From: Actinoplanes couchii
Lineage (GTDB): Bacteria > Actinomycetota > Actinomycetes > Mycobacteriales > Micromonosporaceae
Reading direction: 5' to 3'
Assembly (NCBI RefSeq): GCF_016862075.1
Contig: NZ_BOMG01000014.1
Span: 89,103-153,102, forward strand
Length of the DNA stretch: 64,000 nucleotides
Made by a program: the position numbers and the translations under genes. The notes beneath the pieces are model-generated. The model was not told the DNA's origin, did no database searches, and worked only from the letters and a program-made list of their open reading frames with translations. Shown here piece after piece: positions 54,762 to 63,976 of this stretch. Each line of letters begins with the position of its first letter. The first letter of the stretch is position 1.

Positions 54762-55040
54762 GTGAAATGGTGGGACGCTCTCTCGCGGCTGGCCGGCATC
54801 CTTGCCGAGACCGGGTCGTCGGAGCTTGCCGGTGGGGCCGGGGCCCTGGTCGGTGTCCTGCTGATCGCGATGTTCGCCCGGATGCCCCTGGTCCGCCCGG
54901 TCGAGGGCGGCGGCTTCCGGGCCGGCGTGAGCGCGCTGCGCAGCCGGGCCGTGCGCACCGGGGTGCCCCGCCACCGCGATCCCGACGCGCCGGGGCGGAC
55001 CCGCCCCCGAGGTCCGACGGGCCCCCTCGCGGTCGCCTGA
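54762..55040 (+). CDS. Small DUF6412-like membrane protein
   Basis: A 92-residue protein with one membrane helix (GGAGALVGVLLIAMFARM), a short N-terminal amphipathic segment and a basic cytoplasmic C-terminal tail. I assign it to the DUF6412 group because that group typically precedes a second YidC gene in actinobacteria; this is recall, not a search. It lies 131 bp before yidC-like gene 55172 on the same strand and could be a partner or early substrate of that insertase. Confidence 0.7.
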   Translation: MKWWDALSRLAGILAETGSSELAGGAGALVGVLLIAMFARMPLVRPVEGGGFRAGVSALRSRAVRTGVPRHRDPDAPGRTRPRGPTGPLAVA

Positions 55041-55171
55041 GCGGGCATTCCTTCGTCTCTCCGCATCCTCTGCTGCCCGCTCCGGGGCGGCCGCTGACGA
55101 CTGTCCATCCATGATCCCGGCCGTCCCGCCGGGTTCATCGGTCTTCAGCAGCCCCTGGGGGTTCTCTCGTC

Positions 55172-56224
55172 ATGTTCAGCGACCTCATGTCCCTCGTCTA
55201 TCACGGCATCTCGGCCCTTCTGCTCTTCTGGCACGGCCTGTGGGACCGCGTCCTCGGCGACCCGCACGGTCTCGGCACCGACTGGGCGTGGGTGCTCGGC
55301 ATCGTCTTCCTGGTGCTGACCGTCCGCGCCGCGATCTTCCCGCTCTTCCTGCGCCAGGTGCGCTCGCAGCAGGCCATGCAACGCCTCCAGCCCCAGCTGC
55401 GGGAACTGCAGGCCAAGCACAAGGGCGACATCATGGCGATGCAGGCGGAGCAGTCCGCCCTGTTCCGCCGGGAGAAGGTCAGCCCGTTCGGCGCCTTCCT
55501 GCCGATGCTGCTCCAGCTTCCGATCTTCATCGGTCTGCTGCACGTGCTGCGCCACCTGAAGCCGTCGATCACCAACGGCCGGACCCTGTACGGCTGGACC
55601 GAGACCCAGTTCGCCGACGCCTCGTTCGCCAAGTTCCTGACCGCACCGATCGCCGCCGGTTTCCACTCCAGCAGCGCCGAGCTGGCGACCCTGGGCGCCG
55701 ACGGCACCACGGTGAAGCTGGTCGTGGGCGTCCTGATCGCCGCCATGGTGATCACGACATACCTGACGAGCCGCATGTCGATCCTGAAGACCGGCTGGTC
55801 GGACAACCCGCAGCAGCGCACGATCCAGCGGCTGATGCTCTACGGCATCCCGGCGTCCCTCCTCTTCTCCGGCCTGATCTTCCCGCTCGGCGTGATCATC
55901 TACTGGACCACCACGAACCTGGTCACCCTGGCCCAGCAGTGGTGGATCCACCGCCGTTACCCGTCTCCCGAGCCCACCCCTCTCGCGACCACGACCGCCA
56001 CCCCGGAGTCCCGCCCGTCGGCGGCCCCGATCCCCACCACGACCCCGAAGCCGGGAGCGAAGCCGGCCCAGTCCCGCCGCCGCCCCACTGCCGCCGCCGG
56101 CACCCATTCGCCCGCCGGCCACACCCCGGCCAACGGCAAACGGGGAGCCGACGTGGCGGCCCGCAAAGCCGCCGACCGCAGACGAGCCGCCGACCTGGCA
56201 GCCCGAGGCACCGCCGGCAAGTAG
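55172..56224 (+). CDS. YidC/Oxa1-family membrane protein insertase
   Basis: A 350-residue insertase with about five membrane helices and the family hallmark segment IFPLFLRQVRSQQAMQRLQP, the cytoplasmic hairpin rich in Lys/Gln (LQAKHKGD), and FLPMLLQLPIFIGLL. The C-terminal 80 residues are Pro/Ala/Thr-rich and basic, probably ribosome-contacting. It inserts membrane proteins with or without SecYEG. Because it is not next to rpmH, rnpA or the parAB region, it is probably a second, accessory copy. A hairpin-rich gap of about 220 bp follows. Confidence 0.93.
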   Translation: MFSDLMSLVYHGISALLLFWHGLWDRVLGDPHGLGTDWAWVLGIVFLVLTVRAAIFPLFLRQVRSQQAMQRLQPQLRELQAKHKGDIMAMQAEQSALFRREKVSPFGAFLPMLLQLPIFIGLLHVLRHLKPSITNGRTLYGWTETQFADASFAKFLTAPIAAGFHSSSAELATLGADGTTVKLVVGVLIAAMVITTYLTSRMSILKTGWSDNPQQRTIQRLMLYGIPASLLFSGLIFPLGVIIYWTTTNLVTLAQQWWIHRRYPSPEPTPLATTTATPESRPSAAPIPTTTPKPGAKPAQSRRRPTAAAGTHSPAGHTPANGKRGADVAARKAADRRRAADLAARGTAGK

Positions 56225-56447
56225 CCCCGGCCCGGAGGGGGCGGGACTCAGCGTGACCGCGCCCGCCCCGAGGTAGCGGTCCGTCACCGCGCGCCGCCTG
56301 ATCATGCCGCCGTCACGCCCCCTTCCGGGCCGCCCACCCCACATCGACATACACCGTTGGAATGAACGGCGTACGGGTTGTGCGGCCCTCCTCCGGTACG
56401 GCGCGGGAGCCTGCTGAGGGCATTACCGGGGGATCGGTGGAGGGCGC

Positions 56448-56798
56448 ATGATGAGCGATGCCGTGATGACGACACGTCGACGGGCCGACGGCACCACGGT
56501 GGTCGACGTGCGTGGCAGTCTCGACGCCTCGACCGTCGACGGCTTGCGCACGGCACTGCGGGACACCCTGCACGCCGACCGCCCACGCCTGATGATCGTG
56601 GACCTGATGTTCGTCACGTTCATGGACTCGATCGGCATCGCCCTGCTGGTGGCCGGCCACGAGTCGGCCCGCGAGCAGGGCACCAGGCTGGTGCTGCGCA
56701 ACCCGAGCGAGTTCGTGCACCGCCAGCTGCGGATCGTCGGCCTGGCCGCCCTCTTCGGTTTGCCGTCCGACGTGAACACCCACTCGTACCGGCCATGA
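56448..56798 (+). CDS. STAS-domain anti-sigma-factor antagonist
   Basis: A 116-residue STAS protein of the SpoIIAA/RsbV type. The sheet-helix pattern (VVDVRGSLDASTVDGL, LMIVDLMFVTFMDSIGIALL) includes the conserved Asp-Ser (MDSIG), whose Ser would be phosphorylated by an anti-sigma kinase. ATG 56448 follows GGAGG. No cognate anti-sigma factor or sigma gene lies nearby, so its partner is encoded elsewhere. Confidence 0.92.
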   Translation: MMSDAVMTTRRRADGTTVVDVRGSLDASTVDGLRTALRDTLHADRPRLMIVDLMFVTFMDSIGIALLVAGHESAREQGTRLVLRNPSEFVHRQLRIVGLAALFGLPSDVNTHSYRP

Positions 56799-56868
56799 GG
56801 CCCCTCCCGGACCGGGCGAGAACCTGAGCCCGGGAGGCGTCCCATGACAGTCGAGGACAAAAGCCGGA

Positions 56869-59064
56869 TCACTCCAGCTCGGCGACGTACCCGATCAGAT
56901 GAGCCAGAGCCGCGTTCCAGTTGATCGTCAGCTCGTTGGTGGACCAGGACCCGATGTCGTCGATGTAGCAGAACTGCCCCACACATCCTTGGAGCAGGCT
57001 CTGCGCCACCGGATCCTGGATGGACGAGTTGGGTCCTCCGGCCAGGGTGCCCGCCGGAGGATGCGGCAGCGAGGGATCGAGCTGAGCGGCGTACCACCGG
57101 CTGTGCTGGTTCTGCGCCGCGACCTCGCCGTACCCGGTGACGTAGGAGATGTTCAGCGCGTTCCGCCCGAACAGCCAGTCCAGCCCACTGATCAGCCCGT
57201 CCCGGTATGCGGCCTTTCCGGTGAGACGGTGCCCCGCGGCGATCACCACCAGGTTGTTGGCGACGATGCTGCTCGACCCCCAGTCCCAGGACCCGTTCGG
57301 CTGGGCGTAGGCCACGCCGTAGGGGTGTTCCCGCTGGATGGCGAGGTACTTGTCGGCCCCCGCGATCACCTGCTTCCGCACCGCGGACAGCCCCGGCAGC
57401 CGGTTCGGGACCAGAGCCAGATCGATCTTCGCCGGTACGGCGGTGGTGGCCCAGTCGAACGCGACCGGCCCGAACACGTCAGCGGTGTGCTCGGGTGAAG
57501 CGAGCAGGTCGGCAGCGTACCTACGGTCCCCGGTGGTCAGATAGAGCTCGGCCGCGGCCCAGTAGAAGTCGTCGGTGACCTTGGCATCGTTGTAGGCGCC
57601 ACCGCCCACACCGTCGGATTCCGGGGCGTACAGCGCGGGATTGGCCTTGGCCGCGTCGTAGGCGGTGCGTGCCGCGGCCAGCGCCCGTCGCGCGAACGTC
57701 GCGTCGTACGGCGTATAGAGCCGTGCCGCCTGTGCCGCGGTGGCGGCGACGTTGAGGGTGGCCGCGGTGGAGACCGGGTGCAGCTCCCGCGGCTGCGGGT
57801 CGAGGTGCGGCAGCAGCGGCAGCCCGGTCCAGGCCCGGTCGTGGATCTTGTGATGCACCAGGCCGGACGGTGCCTGCATGCTGAGCAGGAACTCCAGTTC
57901 CCAGCGGGCCTCGTCGAGGATGTCCGGCACCCGGTTCCCACTCTCCGGGAGGGCCAGGTTCAGCTTGCGGGAACCTCGGTTGTGCTCGTACTCGGCGAGC
58001 AGTTCCCACACCGAGATGCCGCCGTTCACCACGTACTTGCCGTGGTCGCCGGCGTCGTACCAGCCGCCGCGCACGTCCAGGGTGTAGTCGCAGACGCCGG
58101 GCTGGCAGGGCACCGCGCCGTCGCCCTGGTTCGGGGCCACGTCCACGTGACCGGCCGGGCGGGCATATCCGGGCCGCAGGTCGTCCCGGATCGGGATGCC
58201 GCTGCGCTGGGTGTAATAGAACTTCAAGGAATCACTGCGCAATTTCCGGTACGCCCGGCCGCTGATGTCGAACGGCCGGGACGTCTCGCCGTCGGCGCTG
58301 AGGGTCAGGCCACTGGCAGCTTTGCGGACACTCCCGAAATCGATGGTGTGCACGTTCTGCCCGGACGAGGGGTCGATCCCGCGCGGGACGCTGCGACCCG
58401 CGGAAACAGACTTACCCGACCTGTCGTTCAGGGTCCACCGGACGGGAGTCGTCGCGGAGGTGACCAGGGTCGCGACCTTCGGGCCGGTGGGTAGGTACGC
58501 GACCTGGTTCACCCGTACCCGCGGACCGGTGTCGGGCTCGTAGACCTCCGGCGGGACGCCGCCCACCAGCGAGACGTTGTCGACACAGAAGCGCCAGGGA
58601 TCGGGGCTGCCGCCGACCTGGAAGGCGACCTGTCCCTGACCGGTCGTGGTGGTGGCGGTGAAGGTCCACTCGTAGTGCTGCCAGCCGCCGAGGACGGGCG
58701 ACTGCTCGAAATAGGTGTCGTAGGGGCTGACGGCGAGGCCGGTGATGGCCCGGACCACGTGGCCGGCGTCACCGCTCGCGTCGAAACCGAACCGGTAGGT
58801 CTCGCCGGCGACCAGGTCGATGTCGTTCTGCCCGATCGCGGCGTCCCAGCGGTTGACGGTGCCGCCGGGGACGTCGGCGCAGGCTCGGCCGTCGGTCAGC
58901 CCGATGGTCATGCCCGCATTGGCCCAGAACGGCTCGGTGCCGCTGTCGAAACCACCGTTGACGACCTGTTCAACTTCCTGATTGGCGTACGCCGGGACGG
59001 CGGCGGTGGCCATCAGCAGCGCCGCGACGACGGCGATCATTCGGGAGCGCTCCCATAGATGCAT
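56869..59064 (-). CDS. Secreted GH9 endoglucanase with CBM4/9-like and Ig-like domains
   Basis: A large secreted cellulase (731 residues from ATG 59064). Order: signal peptide ending PAYANQ, a CBM4/9-like sandwich (about 30-170), a CelD-type Ig-like domain (about 180-265) and a GH9 (alpha/alpha)6 barrel. Catalytic Asp lies in [12 protein letters not shown] (near residue 335) and the acid Glu in the [12 protein letters not shown] segment near the C-terminus. A near-perfect CebR box sits at the 5' end. ATG 59040 is an alternative: the TTGACA at 59087-59092 and a GGGAG next to it suit it better, but the longer signal peptide, with its basic n-region, suits ATG 59064 or 59070. Confidence 0.93.
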   Translation of the reverse strand: MHLWERSRMIAVVAALLMATAAVPAYANQEVEQVVNGGFDSGTEPFWANAGMTIGLTDGRACADVPGGTVNRWDAAIGQNDIDLVAGETYRFGFDASGDAGHVVRAITGLAVSPYDTYFEQSPVLGGWQHYEWTFTATTTTGQGQVAFQVGGSPDPWRFCVDNVSLVGGVPPEVYEPDTGPRVRVNQVAYLPTGPKVATLVTSATTPVRWTLNDRSGKSVSAGRSVPRGIDPSSGQNVHTIDFGSVRKAASGLTLSADGETSRPFDISGRAYRKLRSDSLKFYYTQRSGIPIRDDLRPGYARPAGHVDVAPNQGDGAVPCQPGVCDYTLDVRGGWYDAGDHGKYVVNGGISVWELLAEYEHNRGSRKLNLALPESGNRVPDILDEARWELEFLLSMQAPSGLVHHKIHDRAWTGLPLLPHLDPQPRELHPVSTAATLNVAATAAQAARLYTPYDATFARRALAAARTAYDAAKANPALYAPESDGVGGGAYNDAKVTDDFYWAAAELYLTTGDRRYAADLLASPEHTADVFGPVAFDWATTAVPAKIDLALVPNRLPGLSAVRKQVIAGADKYLAIQREHPYGVAYAQPNGSWDWGSSSIVANNLVVIAAGHRLTGKAAYRDGLISGLDWLFGRNALNISYVTGYGEVAAQNQHSRWYAAQLDPSLPHPPAGTLAGGPNSSIQDPVAQSLLQGCVGQFCYIDDIGSWSTNELTINWNAALAHLIGYVAELE
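59042..59055 (-). promoter_or_regulatory. CebR-type operator at the GH9 cellulase gene
   Basis: On the minus strand it reads TGGGAGCGCTCCCG, 13 of 14 bases of the known Streptomyces CebR box. It overlaps the first codons (or the leader, if ATG 59040 is used) and sits where a repressor would block initiation. Release by cello-oligosaccharide is the known behaviour of CebR. Confidence 0.8.
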
Positions 59065-59086
59065 GCACACATATTGATTGCGACCG

Positions 59087-59092
59087 TGTCAA
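59087..59092 (-). promoter_or_regulatory. Putative -35 box (TTGACA) of the GH9 gene
   Basis: A perfect TTGACA in the short gap before the GH9 gene on the minus strand. No convincing -10 box was found at standard spacing. Confidence 0.4.
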
Positions 59093-59096
59093 CGCG

Positions 59097-60281
59097 TCAA
59101 CGGCTCTGGTCGCTGACCCACGCGTCGATCAGGCCACCGAAGTGGGCCAGGAACTTCTCGTGCTCGTGGACCGGGTACCGCGCCCGGACCGTCTCGCGCA
59201 ACAGCGAACGGAACTCCTCCGAGCAGACCCAGTCGTACACGATGGCGTCCGCGTTCTTCAGTTCCTTCGCGCAGAACTCCCGGTACTTCTCGATCTCGAA
59301 GTACCCGTCCGCCAGCCTCCGGTAGTCGCGCAGTTTCTCCGCGTACGACCGGTCCGGGTCGTCGGCGATCGCGAAATACGCCGACGGATCCATGTCGAGG
59401 CGGCCCCGGCGCCCGGTCACCAGACAGAAGACCGTCCACCGCAACAGCGCCGTCATCGCCCACGGGAAGTAGTAGTGCAACGACGTCAACGACACGTCCG
59501 GGCAGGCGTTCGCATGGTCGATCGGGAACACGTCGTCGCCCCGGACCAGCGATTCACACGAATTGAACTCCCACCGGAAGAAAGCGTTCACCAGCCGCGA
59601 GACGGTCACCACCTCCTCACCGGCCGCCGCCGACAGGAAATCGTGTTCCACCTGGTAGCGGGCGTGCTCCGGCTGTTCCGGGCGGAAACGCATCACCATC
59701 GTCTCCGGCCCGATCGTCAAGGCACGGGCGACCACGTCGTAATCCTCCACCGACGCCTGCAGATGCATCAGCCGTTCACCGGAGGCCGCGTGCGCCGCGT
59801 GCAGTTCGGCCGGCGTGCGCACTTTCGAGACCCCGGACCAGGAGCCGCCGTCGTACGGTTTGACCCACAGCGGATAACCGATCGCCGCGGCCGCCGCGTC
59901 CAGATCGAACGACCGGTCCCGCGGTTTCCCCGGCACCAGAACCGTCTCCGGAATCCGCAGCCCCAACCGCATCAGCACACAGCAGGCGGCGTGTTTCTCC
60001 ATCGATTCCAGCGTGAACGGGCTGTTCAGCAGATGCACGTCGTCCATCAGCGCGAGCTTCTTCAGGTAGTACCAGTGCGACAGCCGGTCGATCACCAGCC
60101 CGTGCCGGGCCCGGTCCCGCAGATTGAACGGCTCGACGGTCATCCGGACCGGCAGCGTCCGATGGGTGCGCCCGTCCGCCCCGGTCACCAGCCCCAGCCG
60201 GCGCAGCAACGCCTCGTACGCGCGCGGCCAATCCTCCTCGGCGCCCAGCAGCATCCCCACGGTGTGTTCGACATCGGCCAC
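59097..60281 (-). CDS. ATP-grasp enzyme, function unknown
   Basis: A 394-residue protein with an ATP-grasp fold: a nucleotide-binding strand/loop YPLWVKPYDGGSWSGVSKV, a second-domain HLQASVEDYDVV and MVMRFRPEQ, and an acidic FPIDHANACPDVSL near the metal site. Such enzymes ligate carboxylates to amines, and this one may form a peptide or modify a natural product. GTG 60281 is chosen because GGAGGG precedes it by about five bases; the further open codons upstream look non-coding. It lies 33 bp before the GH9 gene but that gene has its own promoter. Partner genes of a pathway are not visible. Confidence 0.82.
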   Translation of the reverse strand: MADVEHTVGMLLGAEEDWPRAYEALLRRLGLVTGADGRTHRTLPVRMTVEPFNLRDRARHGLVIDRLSHWYYLKKLALMDDVHLLNSPFTLESMEKHAACCVLMRLGLRIPETVLVPGKPRDRSFDLDAAAAAIGYPLWVKPYDGGSWSGVSKVRTPAELHAAHAASGERLMHLQASVEDYDVVARALTIGPETMVMRFRPEQPEHARYQVEHDFLSAAAGEEVVTVSRLVNAFFRWEFNSCESLVRGDDVFPIDHANACPDVSLTSLHYYFPWAMTALLRWTVFCLVTGRRGRLDMDPSAYFAIADDPDRSYAEKLRDYRRLADGYFEIEKYREFCAKELKNADAIVYDWVCSEEFRSLLRETVRARYPVHEHEKFLAHFGGLIDAWVSDQSR

Positions 60282-60361
60282 GACACCCTCCTTCTTCGCC
60301 GGGACCGGGGGCTCCACGGACTGCCTTCTCCAGGATCGGGGGTTCCACGATCCGGCGCGGA

Positions 60362-60367
60362 TAATCT
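60362..60367 (+). promoter_or_regulatory. Putative -10 box (TAATCT) of the DUF5990-like gene
   Basis: TAATCT, six bases, ATG 60374: leaderless pattern. Confidence 0.5.
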
Positions 60368-60373
60368 CGGCGG

Positions 60374-60799
60374 ATGCGGATCCGGATCGAGGGCGGCGAC
60401 CTGCCCCGGGGCGAACAGTGGCGGCTCGGCGATGTCGAGGTGGGGGTGCAGCGCCGCAAGGAGGTGGTGGACCGGATCCCGGTGCACGCCGATCGCGCCG
60501 TCTGGGAGTTCGAGGTCGACTCCCGGGAGGTGGACGGCTGGATCGACGTCGGCGGGCCCTGGGTGCACGGCCGGCCGGGCGCGCGATTCCTCTACCTGAG
60601 CTGGGGTTCGACCGGCACCGGGGAGTTCGCCGGGTTCCGCCGCGCCAAGCTGATGTTCGGCGACATCCCCGGCGACGTGCTGCGCGCCGCGGCCGCCGAT
60701 GCCGGAACCCTGGTCGGGCGACTCGGCCTGACCGGCCCGGACGGCGGTCCCCGTTGCGCCCGGGTGAAGCCGCCGGACATCACCTGGACCCTGGAGTGA
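60374..60799 (+). CDS. DUF5990-like protein
   Basis: A 141-residue cytoplasmic protein starting MRIRIEGGDLPRG and continuing with beta strands (DVEVGVQRRKEVVDRIPV) and a late KLMFGDIPGDVL segment. I assign DUF5990-like by this N-terminus; no function is known. It diverges from the ATP-grasp gene over about 92 bp and is followed by the SNF2 helicase after 69 bp. Confidence 0.75.
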   Translation: MRIRIEGGDLPRGEQWRLGDVEVGVQRRKEVVDRIPVHADRAVWEFEVDSREVDGWIDVGGPWVHGRPGARFLYLSWGSTGTGEFAGFRRAKLMFGDIPGDVLRAAAADAGTLVGRLGLTGPDGGPRCARVKPPDITWTLE

Positions 60800-60855
60800 C
60801 AGCGGTCACGACCGCGCCGTACCGCCGGGCGCCGGAAAGTGTCGGAGGGGCGGCC

Positions 60856-60861
60856 TAGAGT
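60856..60861 (+). promoter_or_regulatory. Putative -10 box (TAGAGT) of the SNF2 helicase gene
   Basis: TAGAGT, seven bases, ATG 60869: leaderless pattern. Confidence 0.5.
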
Positions 60862-60868
60862 CGGCGGC

Positions 60869-63853
60869 ATGTTCGAGCCCGTCATCACCGAGGCCGTGCG
60901 ATCCGAGACCCGGGTCCTGCACGGGCTGGTCGGCGTGGCCGGCGGGCTCAGCCTCTGGGGTGAGGACGGCGCGGCCGTCGCCGGCCGGGCGACCGGGCGG
61001 GGCTCGGCGGCCCAGCCACACCCGTTCGCGGTCCCCGCCGACCGGCTGCTGCCGGGGGAGTCCTGGTCCGAGGTCGCCGTCACCCTGCCGTCCACCGGCT
61101 CCGGGCCGATGCCGTCACCCCACCTGGGACTGCCACCCCGGCGCGGGGCGCCACGGGCGCGGGCCTGGCGGGTTCCGGCTGTCGACGTGCCGTTCGCCGA
61201 CGCCGACCTGGTGGCCGAGTTCGACGGCCGGGTCGCCCCGTCGGCCGGGTGGATCGTCGAGCTGTGCGGCTTCGCGGCGAGCCTGGTCCGGCGCGGCCGC
61301 GTGCTGCCCGGCGTCCGCCTCGACGGGGCCCGCCCGGCGGCCCGGTGGCGCCCGGTGATCGCCGGCGCCGACGCGGTCCGGCAGGCCGCCCTGCTCGACC
61401 ACATGCCACCGGCCTGCCGCGCCGCCCACCGGCAACCGGCCGCCGACACCATGCGTGCCGCCCTGGAGCGCCTGGTGGACGGCCTGGTCCGGACCAGACT
61501 GGCCGAGACCGGCGTGACCCTGGGGGGCTACGGCTGGCTGGCCGCACTCAGCGGCGAGCCCGAGTTCGAGGCCGCCCCGGAGCTCGCCGACACCCTCGCC
61601 GGCCGGCTCGACGCGTGGTTCGAGCAGGCCTCCGCCGGGGCCGAGGTGCGGGTCTGCTTCCGGCTCGGCGACCCCCGCGAGCACGAGCCGGTGCTGCCCG
61701 GCGAGGTGCCCCTGCCGGAGGACACCTGGCGGCTGGAGTTCCTGCTGCAGGCGGTCGACGAGCCCAGCGTCCTGGTGCCCGCCGCCGACGTGTGGCGCGA
61801 CGCCTCGGCGCCGCTGCGCCGGTGGACGTCGCATCCCCAGGAGCGGCTGCTCGCCGGGCTGGGCCGCGCCGCCCGGCTCTACCCCGAGCTCGACGGGGCG
61901 CTGCACCAGATCCACCCCGGGCAGATGCTGCTCGACACCGAGGGCGCCCACCGGTTCCTCAGCCACGCCGCCGTGCTGGAGGAGGCGGGCTACGGGGTGC
62001 TGCTCCCGGCCTGGTGGCGACGCCGCCCCAGCCTCGGGCTGTCGCTGGAGGTGCGCGGGCGTGACCCGATCGCACACGTGCTCCGGGACCGGACGGTCGG
62101 GCTGCGGGAGCTCGTCGACTTCCAATGGGGCCTGGCACTCGGCGGGCGCACCCTGACCGAGGACGACCTCGCCGACCTGGCCCAGGCCAAGGTGCCACTG
62201 GTCCGGCTGCGCGGGCGCTGGGTGTTCCTCGACCCGGAGCGGCTCGCCGCCGGGCTGGCGTTCCTGAAACGCGGCGGCGGCCGGATGACCGCCGGGGACG
62301 CGCTGCGGGTGACCCGGCTGCTCCCGCCCGAGGAGCTGCCGCTGCCGGTCACCGACGCCCGCGGTGAGGGCTGGCTGGCCGACCTGCTCACCGGCAGGCT
62401 GGACGAGCGGCTCGAGGTCCTGCCCCCGCCCGAGGGTCTCGTGGGCCGGCTCCGGCCGTACCAGATCCGGGGTTTCTCCTGGCTCGCGTTCCTCGACTCG
62501 CTGGGGCTGGGCGCCTGCCTCGCCGACGACATGGGGCTCGGCAAGACGGTGCAGCTGCTGACCCTGCTGCTGCACCACCGGGAGGGCCCGGCGCTGCTGA
62601 TCTGCCCCCTGTCGGTGCTGGGCAACTGGCAGCGTGAGGCCGAGCGGTTCGCGCCGTCGCTGCGCGTGCGGGTGCTGCACGGCGCCGCGCGGGACGACCC
62701 GGCCGCGCTCGCCGACGGCGCCGACCTGGTGCTGACCACGTACGCCACCGCGGTGCGCGACGCCGACGCCCTCGCCGCGATCAGCTGGGACCGGGTGGTG
62801 CTCGACGAGGCCCAGCACATCAAGAACGCCGGAGGTCTCGCGGCCCGGTCGGTGCGCCGCTTCCCGGCCCGCAACCGGATCGCGCTGACCGGCACCCCGG
62901 TGGAGAATCGGCTGGCCGAGCTCTGGTCGATCCTCGACTTCGTCAACCCGGGCGTGCTGGCGTCGGCGCACACGTTCCGGGCCCGGTTCGCGGTCCCGAT
63001 CGAGCGCTACGCCGACGAGGACGCGGCCGCCCGGCTGCGCCAGGCCACCCGGCCGTTCCTGCTGCGGCGGACCAAGGCCGACCACGGCATCGCCGCCGAG
63101 CTGCCGTCCAAACGGCACGTCCGGCACCTGTGCGGGATGACCACCGAGCAGGTCAGCCTCTACCGGGCGGTCCTCGACGACCTGCTGGAACGACTCGCTG
63201 AACCGGGCGAGACCCGCCGCAAGGGCCTGGTGCTCGCGGCGATGACCAAGCTCAAACAGGCGTGTGTGCACCCGGCGCTGCTGCTGAAGGACGCGTCACC
63301 GCTCCCCGGCCGGTCCGGCAAGATCGACCGCCTGGAGGAGATCACCGACCACGCCCTCGGGGCCGGCGAGAGCCTGCTGGTGTTCACCCAGTTCGCCCGG
63401 TTCGGCGGCATGCTCACCCCGCACCTGGCCGCCCGGTTCGGGGTGCCGGTGCGGTTCCTGCACGGCGGCACCCCCGGCGGCGCCCGGGACCGGATGGTCG
63501 CCGAGTTCCAGCAGGCCGACCGGCCCGGGATCTTCGTGCTGTCGTTGAAAGCCGGCGGCACCGGCCTCAACCTGACCGCCGCCAACCACGTCGTCCACGT
63601 CGACCGCTGGTGGAACCCGGCCACCGAGACCCAGGCCTCCGACCGGGCGTTCCGCATCGGCCAGCGCCGTGACGTGCACGTCCACACCCTGGTCTGCCTC
63701 GGCACCCTGGAGGAGCGCATCGACCGGGTCCTGACCGACAAGGGAGTCCTGGCGGAACGGGTCGTCGGCTCCGGCGAGGGCTGGCTCAGCGCCCTCTCCA
63801 CGAACGAGCTGCGCGACTTGTTCGCCCTCGCGCCGGAGGCCATCGTTGACTGA
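60869..63853 (+). CDS. SNF2-family DEAD/DEAH-box helicase
   Basis: A 994-residue SNF2/RapA-type translocase. The N-terminal about 500 residues are a bacterial SNF2-associated region with WRRRPSLGLSLEVRGRDPI. The helicase core has motif I DDMGLGKT, motif II DEAQHIK, GTPVENRL, and the second lobe with LVFTQF, LSLKAGGTGLNLT and a final DRAFRIGQ. ATG 60869 begins the protein, supported by TAGAGT seven bases upstream. It could remodel RNA polymerase or protein-DNA complexes after damage. No nuclease or methylase neighbour appears in the window, so a defence link cannot be tested here. Confidence 0.95.
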   Translation: MFEPVITEAVRSETRVLHGLVGVAGGLSLWGEDGAAVAGRATGRGSAAQPHPFAVPADRLLPGESWSEVAVTLPSTGSGPMPSPHLGLPPRRGAPRARAWRVPAVDVPFADADLVAEFDGRVAPSAGWIVELCGFAASLVRRGRVLPGVRLDGARPAARWRPVIAGADAVRQAALLDHMPPACRAAHRQPAADTMRAALERLVDGLVRTRLAETGVTLGGYGWLAALSGEPEFEAAPELADTLAGRLDAWFEQASAGAEVRVCFRLGDPREHEPVLPGEVPLPEDTWRLEFLLQAVDEPSVLVPAADVWRDASAPLRRWTSHPQERLLAGLGRAARLYPELDGALHQIHPGQMLLDTEGAHRFLSHAAVLEEAGYGVLLPAWWRRRPSLGLSLEVRGRDPIAHVLRDRTVGLRELVDFQWGLALGGRTLTEDDLADLAQAKVPLVRLRGRWVFLDPERLAAGLAFLKRGGGRMTAGDALRVTRLLPPEELPLPVTDARGEGWLADLLTGRLDERLEVLPPPEGLVGRLRPYQIRGFSWLAFLDSLGLGACLADDMGLGKTVQLLTLLLHHREGPALLICPLSVLGNWQREAERFAPSLRVRVLHGAARDDPAALADGADLVLTTYATAVRDADALAAISWDRVVLDEAQHIKNAGGLAARSVRRFPARNRIALTGTPVENRLAELWSILDFVNPGVLASAHTFRARFAVPIERYADEDAAARLRQATRPFLLRRTKADHGIAAELPSKRHVRHLCGMTTEQVSLYRAVLDDLLERLAEPGETRRKGLVLAAMTKLKQACVHPALLLKDASPLPGRSGKIDRLEEITDHALGAGESLLVFTQFARFGGMLTPHLAARFGVPVRFLHGGTPGGARDRMVAEFQQADRPGIFVLSLKAGGTGLNLTAANHVVHVDRWWNPATETQASDRAFRIGQRRDVHVHTLVCLGTLEERIDRVLTDKGVLAERVVGSGEGWLSALSTNELRDLFALAPEAIVD

Positions 63854-63872
63854 CTTCTCCCTCGCCTTCCTC

Positions 63873-63976
63873 GGCATGTTCGCCCTGGCCTTCCCGTTCG
63901 CCCTGGCTTCCCGTTCTCCCTGGCCTTCCCGCTCTCTCTGGCTTTCTTGGGCATGTTCGCCCTGGCCTTCCCGTTC
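63873..63976. repeat. 27-bp direct repeat in a low-complexity edge region
   Basis: A 27-base segment at 63873-63899 recurs exactly at 63950-63976 (77 bp apart), and the start of a third copy appears at about 63992. The intervening CCTGGCTTCCCGTTC-like units are also repetitive. The region begins shortly after the SNF2 stop and runs off the right edge. Confidence 0.85.
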
